Assembly: GCA_023432565.1 (NCBI GenBank)
Contig: JAEYUL010000151.1
Location: forward strand, 1 to 7,971
From: Actinomycetes bacterium
GTDB taxonomy: Bacteria; Actinomycetota; Actinomycetes; Actinomycetales; Cellulomonadaceae
Length of the DNA: 7,971 bases
Reading direction: 5' to 3'
Every line of letters begins with the position of its first letter. The first letter of the stretch is position 1. Under the pieces are notes generated by a model. The model was not told the origin of the DNA, did no database searches, and saw only the letters and a program-made list of their open reading frames with translations. The position numbers were made by a program, and so were the translations under genes. Positions 1 to 5,743 of this stretch are shown here, piece by piece.

Positions 1-515
1 CTGCCGGCCTGGGCCAGCCCGTACCCGACGAGCACCGACTCGCGCGTGCCGTCGGCGTCCGCCGACTGCCCCGCGCCACGGGCGGCGCCGCCGTCCCCGA
101 GCACCGAGTCGCGGGCCGCCTCGATCTCGTCCGAGCCGCCCGGCTCGACACCGCCGCGCTGCGCACCGACGTGGTGCACCGGGCCGGAGGCAGCCGCGGG
201 TGCGTCGGACGCGGGACCGGCGAGCCGGGCCTGGTCCGACGCAGGGTCGTCGGCCGGCGCCGGACCGGACGGGTCGGTGTCGATCTCGATGATCGGCGTC
301 CCGACGTCGACGGTCACGCCCGGCTCGACGAGCAGCTTCGTCACGACACCGGCCCACGGGCACGGCAGGTCGACGAGGGACTTGGCGGTCTCGATCTCGA
401 CGATCGTCTGGTTGACCTCGACGGTGTCGCCGACGGCGACGTGCCACTCGACGATCTCCGCCTCGGTGAGGCCCTCACCCGCGTCGGGGAGCGGGAACTG
501 CTGGTACGTGGGCAC
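1..515 (-). CDS. bkdC: 2-oxoacid dehydrogenase complex E2 (dihydrolipoamide acyltransferase), 3'-truncated by the window edge
   Basis: E2 is the core acyltransferase of a 2-oxoacid dehydrogenase complex. Its swinging lipoyl arm carries the acyl group from E1 to CoA. The first 171 residues are visible. Residues 4-78 form a biotinyl/lipoyl domain (FPLPDAGEGLTEAEIVEWHV near the start), and ETAKS places the lipoylated lysine at residue 45. Residues 79-160 are a long Ala/Pro/Gly/Asp/Ser-rich flexible linker. VLVGYGLAQAG at 161-171 is the segment that in actinobacterial homologues precedes the E1/E3-binding domain. That domain and the acyltransferase core lie beyond the left edge. The start is a GTG at 515 with AGGAG eight bases upstream (plus-strand 524-528); no ATG fits. 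It begins 29 bases after the E1-beta stop, so it is co-transcribed. The partner genes are of the branched-chain type, so bkdC is preferred, but annotation pipelines often call this protein a pyruvate dehydrogenase E2. Substrate specificity cannot be read from this fragment. Confidence 0.93.
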   Translation of the reverse strand, partial: MPTYQQFPLPDAGEGLTEAEIVEWHVAVGDTVEVNQTIVEIETAKSLVDLPCPWAGVVTKLLVEPGVTVDVGTPIIEIDTDPSGPAPADDPASDQARLAGPASDAPAAASGPVHHVGAQRGGVEPGGSDEIEAARDSVLGDGGAARGAGQSADADGTRESVLVGYGLAQAG

Positions 516-523
516 GTCGGGGT

Positions 524-528
524 CTCCT
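524..528 (-). promoter_or_regulatory. Ribosome binding site for E2
   Basis: AGGAG on the minus strand lies eight bases before the GTG at 515. It supports that GTG as the E2 start and places the lipoyl domain at the very N terminus, as usual for the family. Confidence 0.7.
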
Positions 529-544
529 GTGCGATCGGCCGGGG

Positions 545-1771
545 TCAGAAGGCCAGCGCGCGGTCCACGGCGTCGAGCACGCGGTCCAGGCCCGGCAGGT
601 AGTCGTGCTCGATCTTCGCCACCGGGTAGGGCACGTGGAAGCCGCCGACGCGCAGCACGGGCGCCTCGAGGTGGAAGAAGCACTGCTCGGTGATGCGGGC
701 CGCGACCTCAGCGCCGGTGCCGTACATGACGGGCGCCTCGTGCACGACGACGCACCGGCGGGTGCGCTGCACCGACGCGGCGACGGTCGCGGTGTCGAGC
801 GGCGACAGGGTCCGCAGGTCGACGACCTCGATGCTCGTACCCTCCGCGGCGGCCGCCTCGGCGGCCTTCAGCGCGGTGGCGACCGTGGGGCCGTACGCGA
901 CGAGCGTGAGGTCCGTACCGGTGCGCACGACCCGCGCGCTGTCCATGCCGGTCGCTGCCGCGCCGTGCGGCGTGACCGCCGGGGCGTCGAGGTCGACGTC
1001 GCCCTTCTCCCAGTACCGGCCCTTGGGCTCGAAGAACAGCACCGGGTCGGGCGAGGCGACGGCCTGCTGGATGAGGGCGTACGCCTCGGCGGGGCTCGAC
1101 GGGGTGACCACGCGCAGACCCGCGGTGTGCGCGAACAGGACCTCGGGGGACTCGCTGTGGTGCTCGACCGCGCCGATCCCGCCGCCGTACGGCACGCGGA
1201 TCACCACGGGCAGGTTCAGGCGCCCGCGCGAGCGGTAGTGCATCTTCGCCAGCTGCGTGGTGATCTGGTCGTACGCCGGGAAGATGAAGCCGTCGAACTG
1301 GATCTCGAGCACCGGGCGGTAGCCGCGCAGCGCGAGCCCGATGGCCGTGCCCACGATGCCCGACTCCGCCAGGGGCGTGTCGACGACGCGGTCCTCGCCG
1401 AACTCGGCCTGCAGCCCGTCGGTCACGCGGAACACGCCCCCGAGCCGACCGATGTCCTCGCCCATGAGCAGGACCTTGTCGTCGTCCGCGAGCGCACGCC
1501 GCAGGCCGAGGGTGATGGCCTTGGCGAACGTGAGCTTCTGGACGCCGGTGGGGACGGCGGGCGCGTCCGACGAGCGCGTCGGCGCGGCGGGGGTGCCGGT
1601 GGCGTCCGACGAGGCCGCGCTGCTCGTCGGGGACGACGCGCTGCTCGGCGAGGTCGTCGGGTCGGTCGTCGTCGCGGACGCCGCGGCCGAGGCGGTGGGG
1701 GCCGGCACGGCGTGCGACGCGGTCGCGTGCTGGTGCACGTCGGCGGCGAGGCGGTGCGTCGTGGTGCTCAT
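545..1771 (-). CDS. bkdB: 2-oxoacid dehydrogenase E1 component, beta subunit (branched-chain type)
   Basis: This is the beta subunit of the thiamine-diphosphate-dependent E1, which forms an alpha2-beta2 heterotetramer with the upstream gene product in the cytoplasm. The protein has 408 residues. The conserved region begins at about residue 77 (VQKLTFAKAITLGLRRAL). MGEDIGRLGGVFRVTDGL lies at 103-120 and DTPLAESGIVGTAIGLALRG at 131-150. FDGFIFPAYDQI is at 159-170 and YGGGIGAVEHHSESPE at 195-210. The transketolase C-terminal domain contains VVDLRTLSPLD (316-326) and ends PVLRVGGFHVPYP...LPGLDRVLDAVDRAL. Homologues are usually about 325-350 residues; the excess is a Ser/Thr/Ala/Pro-rich tail of about 76 residues at the N terminus. 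The start is fixed by an ATG overlapping the E1-alpha stop (ATGA) with a strong ribosome site five bases upstream. No later ATG or GTG was found between residue 60 and the conserved domain. The frame stays open upstream to 2299, but that part is a shadow inside E1-alpha. Confidence 0.95.
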   Translation of the reverse strand: MSTTTHRLAADVHQHATASHAVPAPTASAAASATTTDPTTSPSSASSPTSSAASSDATGTPAAPTRSSDAPAVPTGVQKLTFAKAITLGLRRALADDDKVLLMGEDIGRLGGVFRVTDGLQAEFGEDRVVDTPLAESGIVGTAIGLALRGYRPVLEIQFDGFIFPAYDQITTQLAKMHYRSRGRLNLPVVIRVPYGGGIGAVEHHSESPEVLFAHTAGLRVVTPSSPAEAYALIQQAVASPDPVLFFEPKGRYWEKGDVDLDAPAVTPHGAAATGMDSARVVRTGTDLTLVAYGPTVATALKAAEAAAAEGTSIEVVDLRTLSPLDTATVAASVQRTRRCVVVHEAPVMYGTGAEVAARITEQCFFHLEAPVLRVGGFHVPYPVAKIEHDYLPGLDRVLDAVDRALAF

Positions 1772-3102
1772 CGAGGCTCCCTTCCGGAGTGGCCGGGCTG
1801 GTCGAGGAAGGACGACTCGTACGCCTCGAACCAGGCGCGCTCGGCCTCGACGCCCGCGTGCGGCGTGGCGTAGACGTGGTCGAACATCGACGCGGCCGTC
1901 GGGTGACCCATGGCGCGGATCGTCGTGCGGACGTGCTCGCCGAGCGCGTCGCCCTCGGCCGCGAGCGACGCGAGGAACTGCGACGAGAGCGCGTCGCGCG
2001 ACTCGAGGTAGGTGCGCATCCGGTCGATCGGGTCCCGCCGGCGCCAGTACTCCTCCTGCTCGGAGCTGCGGTAGCGCGACGGGTCGTCGGAGGTGGTGTG
2101 GGCGCCCATGCGGTAGGTGAACGCCTCGACGAACGTCGGCCCGCCGCCGCCCCGGGCGCGCTCGAGCGCCTGGGCGGTCACCGCGTAGCTCGCCAGGACG
2201 TCGTTGCCGTCGACGCGCACGGACGGGATGCCGAAGCCGGGCGCGCGTGCGGCGATCGGCACGGTGGCCTGACGCGTGGTCGGCTCGGAGATCGCCCACT
2301 GGTTGTTCTGGCAGAACAGCACCACCGGCGCCCGGTTGACCGCCGCGAACACCAGGGCCTCGCTGACGTCGCCCTGCGCGGTCGCGCCGTCGCCGAAGTA
2401 CGTGACGACCGCGGTGTCCTTGTCCGGGTCCCCGGTGCCGACCAGGCCGTCGCGTGCGACGCCCATCGCATAGCCCGTGGCGTGCAGCGTGTGCGAGCCG
2501 ATGACCAGCGTGTAGAGGTGGAACCCGTGCGCGACGGGGTCCCAGCCGCCGTGGTCGACGCCGCGGAACAGGCGCAGCACGTCGGTCAGGTCGACGCCGC
2601 GCACGTGCGCGACGCCGTGCTCGCGGTAGCTGGGGAAGACGTGGTCCTGCGGGCGCAGCGCGCGGCCGGACCCGACCTGTGCGCCCTCCTGCCCGAGCGC
2701 CTGCGCGAACAGCGCGAGCTCGCCCTGGCGCTGCAGGGCGGTGGCCTCGGTGTCGAAGCGCCGCACGAGGACCATGTCGCGGTACATCGCGCGCAGGTCG
2801 TCGTCGGTCAGGTGCGCGACGTACCGGTCGTACTCGGGGTGCTCGACGCGCTCGCCCTCCGGGGTGAGCAGCTGGACGAGCCCGTCCTGCGTGAGGGGGC
2901 CGTCGGCGCTCGGGGTCGTCGTCGTGGCGTGGGCCGCGGCCCGTCCGTCCGAGGTGGGGACGGGGGCCGCGGCCGGCCCGCCGGTGGTGGCGGCGGGCGT
3001 CCAGGGGGTGGCCCGGGCGGTCGAGCCGGACGGCGATCCGGCGGGACGCGAACCCGCGGCTGCGGTGGCAGGGGTCTCGACGAGGGGGCTGGACGAGCTC
3101 AC
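1768..3102 (-). CDS. bkdA: 2-oxoacid dehydrogenase E1 component, alpha subunit (branched-chain type)
   Basis: This is the catalytic alpha subunit of E1, which decarboxylates a 2-oxoacid on thiamine diphosphate and reductively acylates the E2 lipoyl arm. It has 444 residues. The thiamine-diphosphate motif is present: GDG at 237-239 and NN at 266-267, within YFGDGATAQGDVSEAL and FCQNNQWAISEP. HVFPSYREHGVAHVRGVD (154-171) and HLYTLVIGSHTLHATGYAMG (195-214) are typical of the actinobacterial family. The RMGAHTTSDDPSRYR loop (331-345) matches the branched-chain E1-alpha loop. The conserved part begins near residue 75 (LVQLLTPEGERVEHPEYDRY). Residues 1-70 are Ser/Thr/Ala/Pro-rich and of low complexity. 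The chosen start is a GTG at 3102 with GAAGGAG six bases upstream. The frame is open for 22 more codons, but the ribosome site would then lie inside the gene. It is the first gene of the operon and overlaps E1-beta by four bases. Annotation as pyruvate dehydrogenase E1 alpha (pdhA) is a common alternative. Confidence 0.95.
   Translation of the reverse strand: MSSSSPLVETPATAAAGSRPAGSPSGSTARATPWTPAATTGGPAAAPVPTSDGRAAAHATTTTPSADGPLTQDGLVQLLTPEGERVEHPEYDRYVAHLTDDDLRAMYRDMVLVRRFDTEATALQRQGELALFAQALGQEGAQVGSGRALRPQDHVFPSYREHGVAHVRGVDLTDVLRLFRGVDHGGWDPVAHGFHLYTLVIGSHTLHATGYAMGVARDGLVGTGDPDKDTAVVTYFGDGATAQGDVSEALVFAAVNRAPVVLFCQNNQWAISEPTTRQATVPIAARAPGFGIPSVRVDGNDVLASYAVTAQALERARGGGGPTFVEAFTYRMGAHTTSDDPSRYRSSEQEEYWRRRDPIDRMRTYLESRDALSSQFLASLAAEGDALGEHVRTTIRAMGHPTAASMFDHVYATPHAGVEAERAWFEAYESSFLDQPGHSGREPR
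1777..1785 (-). promoter_or_regulatory. Ribosome binding site for E1-beta, inside the E1-alpha coding end
   Basis: GGAAGGGAG on the minus strand sits five bases before the ATG at 1771. It fixes the E1-beta start at the ATGA overlap, and so shows that the long low-complexity N-terminal tail is translated rather than being an annotation artefact. Confidence 0.8.
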
Positions 3103-3108
3103 GCGGTG

Positions 3109-3115
3109 CTCCTTC
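3109..3115 (-). promoter_or_regulatory. Ribosome binding site for E1-alpha
   Basis: GAAGGAG on the minus strand lies six bases before the GTG at 3102. It favours this GTG over the in-frame upstream start at 3168. That upstream start would also overlap the candidate operator. Confidence 0.8.
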
Positions 3116-3166
3116 GCGTGCAGCGGCGGTGGCCGCTCCGGACGTCGGGGGCTCGGTCCAGCACCC

Positions 3167-3201
3167 AACCTACGTCACCGTAGCCTACGCATCCGTAGGT
3201 T
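3167..3201. promoter_or_regulatory. Tandem palindromic operator candidate upstream of E1-alpha
   Basis: Two adjacent 15-base units, CCTACGTCACCGTAG (3169-3183) and CCTACGCATCCGTAG (3184-3198), agree at 12 of 15 positions. Each is an inverted repeat: CTACG-N4-CGTAG in the first and CCTACG-N4-CGTAGG in the second. The outermost arms, AACCTACG (3167-3174) and CGTAGGTT (3194-3201), are also exact reverse complements, so the whole 35-base site is symmetric. Centre-to-centre distance is 15 bases, about one and a half helical turns. The site covers the candidate -10 and most of the -10/-35 spacer, as expected for a repressor. The architecture resembles sites of TetR-family regulators, but no regulator gene is in the window, so the protein is unknown. 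Confidence 0.65.
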
Positions 3202-3209
3202 CCGGGCAA
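3182..3209 (-). promoter_or_regulatory. Candidate sigma-70-type promoter of the dehydrogenase operon
   Basis: On the minus strand, TTGCCC (plus 3204-3209) and TAGGCT (plus 3182-3187) are separated by 16 bases and lie about 80-100 bases upstream of the E1-alpha start. Both match the -35 and -10 consensus only in part, and the spacing is slightly short. The region is less GC-rich than its surroundings. The overlap with the tandem palindromes strengthens the case that this is the promoter, but it remains an inference. Confidence 0.45.
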
Positions 3210-3271
3210 CCCCTGGCACAAGGTTCATCCGCCCGACTTGTCGCCACCCCACAGAGGTCCCCGGAGCCCTC

Positions 3272-3295
3272 CGCAGGGCGCCGCGGCGCCCTGCG
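3272..3295 (-). terminator. Perfect 24-bp GC palindrome after the aminotransferase gene, probable terminator
   Basis: CGCAGGGCGCCG (3272-3283) is followed directly by its exact reverse complement CGGCGCCCTGCG (3284-3295). As RNA it would form a stem of about ten base pairs with a CGCG loop, starting 17 bases after the aminotransferase stop on the minus strand. No U tract follows, so it would be a U-less hairpin terminator, as is common in high-GC actinobacteria. It would separate the aminotransferase transcript from the dehydrogenase promoter. Confidence 0.6.
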
Positions 3296-3311
3296 AGAGC
3301 GTCACGCCAGG

Positions 3312-4385
3312 TCAGCGCGACGCGAGCTCGCGCGTGACCTCGAGCAGCAGGTCGGTCGCCTCGGGCTCACCGACGCTCACCCGCACGCCGTCGCCCGCGA
3401 AGGCGCGCACGATCACGCCGCCGCGCATGCACCGCTGTGCGACCGCCGTCGCGTGGTCGCCCACGCCGAGCCACACGAAGTTGCCCTCGCTGTCGGGCAC
3501 CGACCAGCCCTGCGCACGCAGACCGCCGAGCATGCGCGCACGCTCCTTGACGATCGCGTCGACCCGCACCAGGAGCTCGTCGCGCGCGCGCAACGAGGCC
3601 AGGGCCGCGAGCTGCGCGACGTGCGAGACGCCGAACGGCGTGGAGGCCGCTCGGATGCCCGCCGCGTGCCGCGTGCGCGCGACGGCGTACCCCACGCGCA
3701 GGCCGGCCAGCCCGTACGCCTTGGAGAACGTGCGCAGCAGCACCACGTTCCTGCGCGCGGCGAAGACCGCCAGCCCGTCGGCTGCCGCAGGGTCCCGCAC
3801 GAACTCCACGTACGCCTCGTCCAGCACGACGAGCACGTGCTCGGGCACCGCGTCGAGGAACTGCTCGAGCTCGGCGGCGCGCACCGCCGGACCGGTCGGG
3901 TTGTTGGGCGTGCACACCAGCACGACGCGCGTGCGGTCCGTGACGGCGGCCGCCATCGCGGGCAGGTCGAGACGCCCGTCCTCGGTCACGGGCACGCGCA
4001 CGCCCTGGGCGCCGGCGAGCGTCACGGCGATCGGGTAGGCCTCGAACGAGCGCCAGGGGAAGACGACCTCGTCGCCGGCCTCGCAGAACGCCGTCAGGAC
4101 GTGCCCCAGGACGGCCACCGAACCGCACCCCATGACGACCTGCTCGGGCGCGACGCCGAGGTCGTCGGCGAGAGCGCCGGTGGTCTCGGTCGCGTACATG
4201 TCCGGGTAACGGTTGACGTCGACCGCGGCGTCGGCGATCGCCGCCATCACCGAGGGCAACGGCGGGTAGGGGTTCTCGTTCGACGAGAGCTTGAACGCCG
4301 CGGCGCCCACCGGCGAGCGGGCGCCGGGGACGTAGGGCGGCAGGTCGGCCAGGGCGCGGCGCAGGTGGGGGCGGCTCACGTGCAC
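3312..4385 (-). CDS. pat: PLP-dependent aminotransferase, Pat/HisC2 type (aromatic amino acid / histidinol-phosphate aminotransferase)
   Basis: This is a cytosolic fold-type I aminotransferase of 357 residues, the full family length. Visible motifs are KLSSNENPYPPLPSV (32-46), NRYPD (58-62) and MGCGSVAVLGHVLTAF (85-100). They continue with WRSFEAYP (111-118), CTPNNPTG (158-165), DEAYVEF (189-195), TFSKAYGLAGLRVGYA (219-234, with the PLP lysine at 222) and GVRVSVGEPE (333-342). The GCGSV and WRSFEAYP segments match the Pat/HisC2 group, described as phenylalanine (aromatic) aminotransferases, better than biosynthetic HisC. Many pipelines would still name it histidinol-phosphate transaminase. 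The start is taken as the GTG at 4385, with a weak GGTGG six bases upstream; a GTG two codons later is possible. It lies between the xylanase (85-bp gap) and the dehydrogenase operon (209-bp gap). I found no clear promoter of its own. Its 2-oxoacid chemistry fits the neighbouring dehydrogenase, but a direct link is inferred. Confidence 0.92.
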   Translation of the reverse strand: MHVSRPHLRRALADLPPYVPGARSPVGAAAFKLSSNENPYPPLPSVMAAIADAAVDVNRYPDMYATETTGALADDLGVAPEQVVMGCGSVAVLGHVLTAFCEAGDEVVFPWRSFEAYPIAVTLAGAQGVRVPVTEDGRLDLPAMAAAVTDRTRVVLVCTPNNPTGPAVRAAELEQFLDAVPEHVLVVLDEAYVEFVRDPAAADGLAVFAARRNVVLLRTFSKAYGLAGLRVGYAVARTRHAAGIRAASTPFGVSHVAQLAALASLRARDELLVRVDAIVKERARMLGGLRAQGWSVPDSEGNFVWLGVGDHATAVAQRCMRGGVIVRAFAGDGVRVSVGEPEATDLLLEVTRELASR

Positions 4386-4458
4386 AGGATGCCACCGATG
4401 CCACGAGCCGGGCCGGGCCGGTCAGCCGTGCCGTCACGCCCGCCGGTCACGCCGCGTC

Positions 4459-4472
4459 GACGGCCCGCCGTC
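4459..4472 (-). terminator. Small hairpin at the xylanase stop codon, weak terminator candidate
   Basis: GACGGC (4459-4464), CC and GCCGTC (4467-4472) form a short perfect inverted repeat that overlaps the xylanase stop. The usable stem is only about five base pairs with a four-base loop and no U tract. It may attenuate read-through into the aminotransferase gene or may be chance in GC-rich DNA. Confidence 0.25.
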
Positions 4473-5562
4473 AGCCTCGACCGGGCCGGCCGGCGCCGAG
4501 CGCCTCGACGACCGCGTCGAACGCGGGCTTCGTCGCGTAGTCCTCGTCCCACAGCAGCGCGGCGCCGTACCCCTCGAACCACCGGGGCACCCACGAGTAC
4601 CGGTCGGTCACGCCCCAGAACGTCACGCCGAGGCAGCCCTCGACCGCCAGGCAGGTGGTCACGACGCTCGCGAAGTCCTTCGCCTGCTGTGCGAGGTCCT
4701 CGGCGCTCGCGGGCGTGGGGATGCGCACGTCGACCTCGGTGAAGCGCACGGTCAGGCCCAGGTCGACGAACCGCTGGATGTTCTCCTGCAGGTCGTCGCC
4801 CAGCGTGCCGCCGATGAGGTGGCCCTGGAAGCCGACGCAGTGGATCGGCACGTCGCGCTCGACGAGGTCGGCGACCATCGCGTACACCGCATCGGACTTG
4901 GGCCCGATCGCCTCGAGGTCGTAGTCGTTGTAGCAGAGCTGGGCGTCGGGGTCGGCCTCGTGCGCGACGCGGAACGCGTCCTCGATGTAGCCGTCGCCGA
5001 GGGTCGCCTGGAACGGCGAGCCCGCGCGGCGCGTGCCGTCGTCGTCGATCGCCTCGTTGACGACGTCCCACGCCACGACCTGGCCCTTGAAGTGCTCCAC
5101 CTGCGTGCGGACGTGCTCCTCCATCGCCGCCTGCATCGCGGGCGCGTCGAGCCCCGCGACCCACTGCGGCAGCTGGGAGTGCCACACGAGCGTGTGCCCG
5201 TAGAGCTTCTTGCCGTGCTCACGCGCGTACGCGGCCAGCTCGTCGGCCGCCGCGAAGTCCCACTCGCCCTGGGCGCGCTCGGTGGTCTCCCACTTCATGA
5301 CGTTCTCGGCGACGACGAGCGTGCCGTGCGTGTCGACGATCTCGCGGTACTCGGGCTCCTCGAGCAGCTCCGGGGCGATCGCGAAGCCGATGTCCAGCGC
5401 GCTGCCGCCGCCGAGCTCGCCGAGCACGGGCTCGCCGGGCGTCTGGACCGGGGGCGGCGCAGGCTCGTCGCTGCACGCCGCCAGGGGCAGCACCAGCAGC
5501 AGCGGCAGGAGCGCGGCCGCGGCACGGCGACGGACGGGAACGCGGGCCAGGACGTCAGACAT
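4471..5562 (-). CDS. GH10 endo-1,4-beta-xylanase, predicted lipoprotein
   Basis: This glycoside hydrolase family 10 enzyme would cleave xylan by a retaining mechanism outside the cell. It has 363 residues. RVPVRRR followed by a hydrophobic stretch and the lipobox LAAC (Cys30) indicates export and lipid anchoring to the outer face of the membrane. Residues 31-55 are a short Pro-rich linker. The catalytic domain fills the rest: AENVMKWETTE (85-95), GHTLVWHSQLPQW (122-134), WDVVNE (165-170, acid/base Glu170), GFQGH (244-248), FTEVDVRIP (274-282, nucleophile Glu276), VTFWGVTDRYSW (313-324) and a short C-terminal helix. No carbohydrate-binding module is present. The start is an ATG at 5562 with GGAG five bases upstream (plus 5568-5571). 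A palindrome and a possible -10 box lie directly upstream. The neighbours do not concern polysaccharides. Clear GH10 assignment; precise polymer preference is not visible. Confidence 0.95.
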   Translation of the reverse strand: MSDVLARVPVRRRAAAALLPLLLVLPLAACSDEPAPPPVQTPGEPVLGELGGGSALDIGFAIAPELLEEPEYREIVDTHGTLVVAENVMKWETTERAQGEWDFAAADELAAYAREHGKKLYGHTLVWHSQLPQWVAGLDAPAMQAAMEEHVRTQVEHFKGQVVAWDVVNEAIDDDGTRRAGSPFQATLGDGYIEDAFRVAHEADPDAQLCYNDYDLEAIGPKSDAVYAMVADLVERDVPIHCVGFQGHLIGGTLGDDLQENIQRFVDLGLTVRFTEVDVRIPTPASAEDLAQQAKDFASVVTTCLAVEGCLGVTFWGVTDRYSWVPRWFEGYGAALLWDEDYATKPAFDAVVEALGAGRPGRG

Positions 5563-5578
5563 CAGGTCTCCGATCGAC

Positions 5579-5598
5579 TTTCGGCGTCGTCGCCGAAA
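5579..5598. promoter_or_regulatory. Perfect 20-bp inverted repeat in the xylanase leader, operator candidate
   Basis: TTTCGGCG (5579-5586), the spacer TCGT, and CGCCGAAA (5591-5598) form a perfect inverted repeat. It ends seven bases above the xylanase ribosome site. It sits just downstream of a possible -10 box, where a bound repressor would block elongation or initiation. LacI-type control of xylanase and cellulase genes is common in actinobacteria, which makes an inducible repressor site plausible. As RNA it could instead be an eight-base-pair hairpin near the ribosome site. No regulator gene is in the window. Confidence 0.5.
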
Positions 5599-5607
5599 TC
5601 TGCGCGG

Positions 5608-5613
5608 ATCGTA
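5608..5613 (-). promoter_or_regulatory. Possible -10 box of the xylanase promoter
   Basis: TACGAT on the minus strand fits the TAnnnT pattern and lies 46 bases above the xylanase ATG. At 16-18 bases further upstream there is no recognisable -35 box, so activity might depend on an activator or the call may be wrong. Apart from this box, the palindrome and the plus-strand start signals, the 181-bp gap 5563-5743 shows nothing else I can name. Confidence 0.3.
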
Positions 5614-5731
5614 GCGCGCCGACCCGTGCCCCCGCGTGCTCCGTCACCCGTGCGCGCGGCCCTGCCGGCGGCCGGTGAGCGCGTCGGGAGGACGGACCTG
5701 CCGTCCACGCCCATCGGCACGCGCCACCTGG

Positions 5732-5737
5732 CAGGAT
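5732..5737 (+). promoter_or_regulatory. Possible -10 box for a leaderless transcript of the holin-family gene
   Basis: CAGGAT ends six bases before the A of the ATG at 5744. That is the -10 to start-site distance expected if transcription starts at the ATG itself. The same bases include AGGA and GAGG, which could serve as a ribosome site instead (GAGG is only one base from the ATG). I see no good -35 box. Leaderless mRNAs are common in actinobacteria, so both readings stay open. Confidence 0.3.
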
Positions 5738-5743
5738 CGAGGC

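Noticed and set aside
1772..2299. In-frame upstream extension of E1-beta
   Set aside because: It lies wholly within E1-alpha, is Arg-rich with no homology to E1-beta, and a strong ribosome site plus ATG at 1771 gives the real start.
1789..3183. Plus-strand open frame opposite E1-alpha (464 codons)
   Set aside because: The minus strand encodes a clear, motif-complete E1-alpha. The plus-strand product has no recognisable feature, and its end falls in the operator region.
4395..4470. Repeated CCGGGCCGG and TGACCGGC-like strings between the xylanase and aminotransferase genes
   Set aside because: They are short, imperfect and expected by chance in DNA of this GC content. They do not form a regular array.
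3129..4742. Long plus-strand open frame (537 codons) antisense to the aminotransferase and part of the xylanase
   Set aside because: It mirrors strongly coding minus-strand genes, is rich in Arg/His/Gly/Ala with no recognisable domain, and crosses the gap with two tandem palindromes and the terminator. GC-rich third positions explain its openness.
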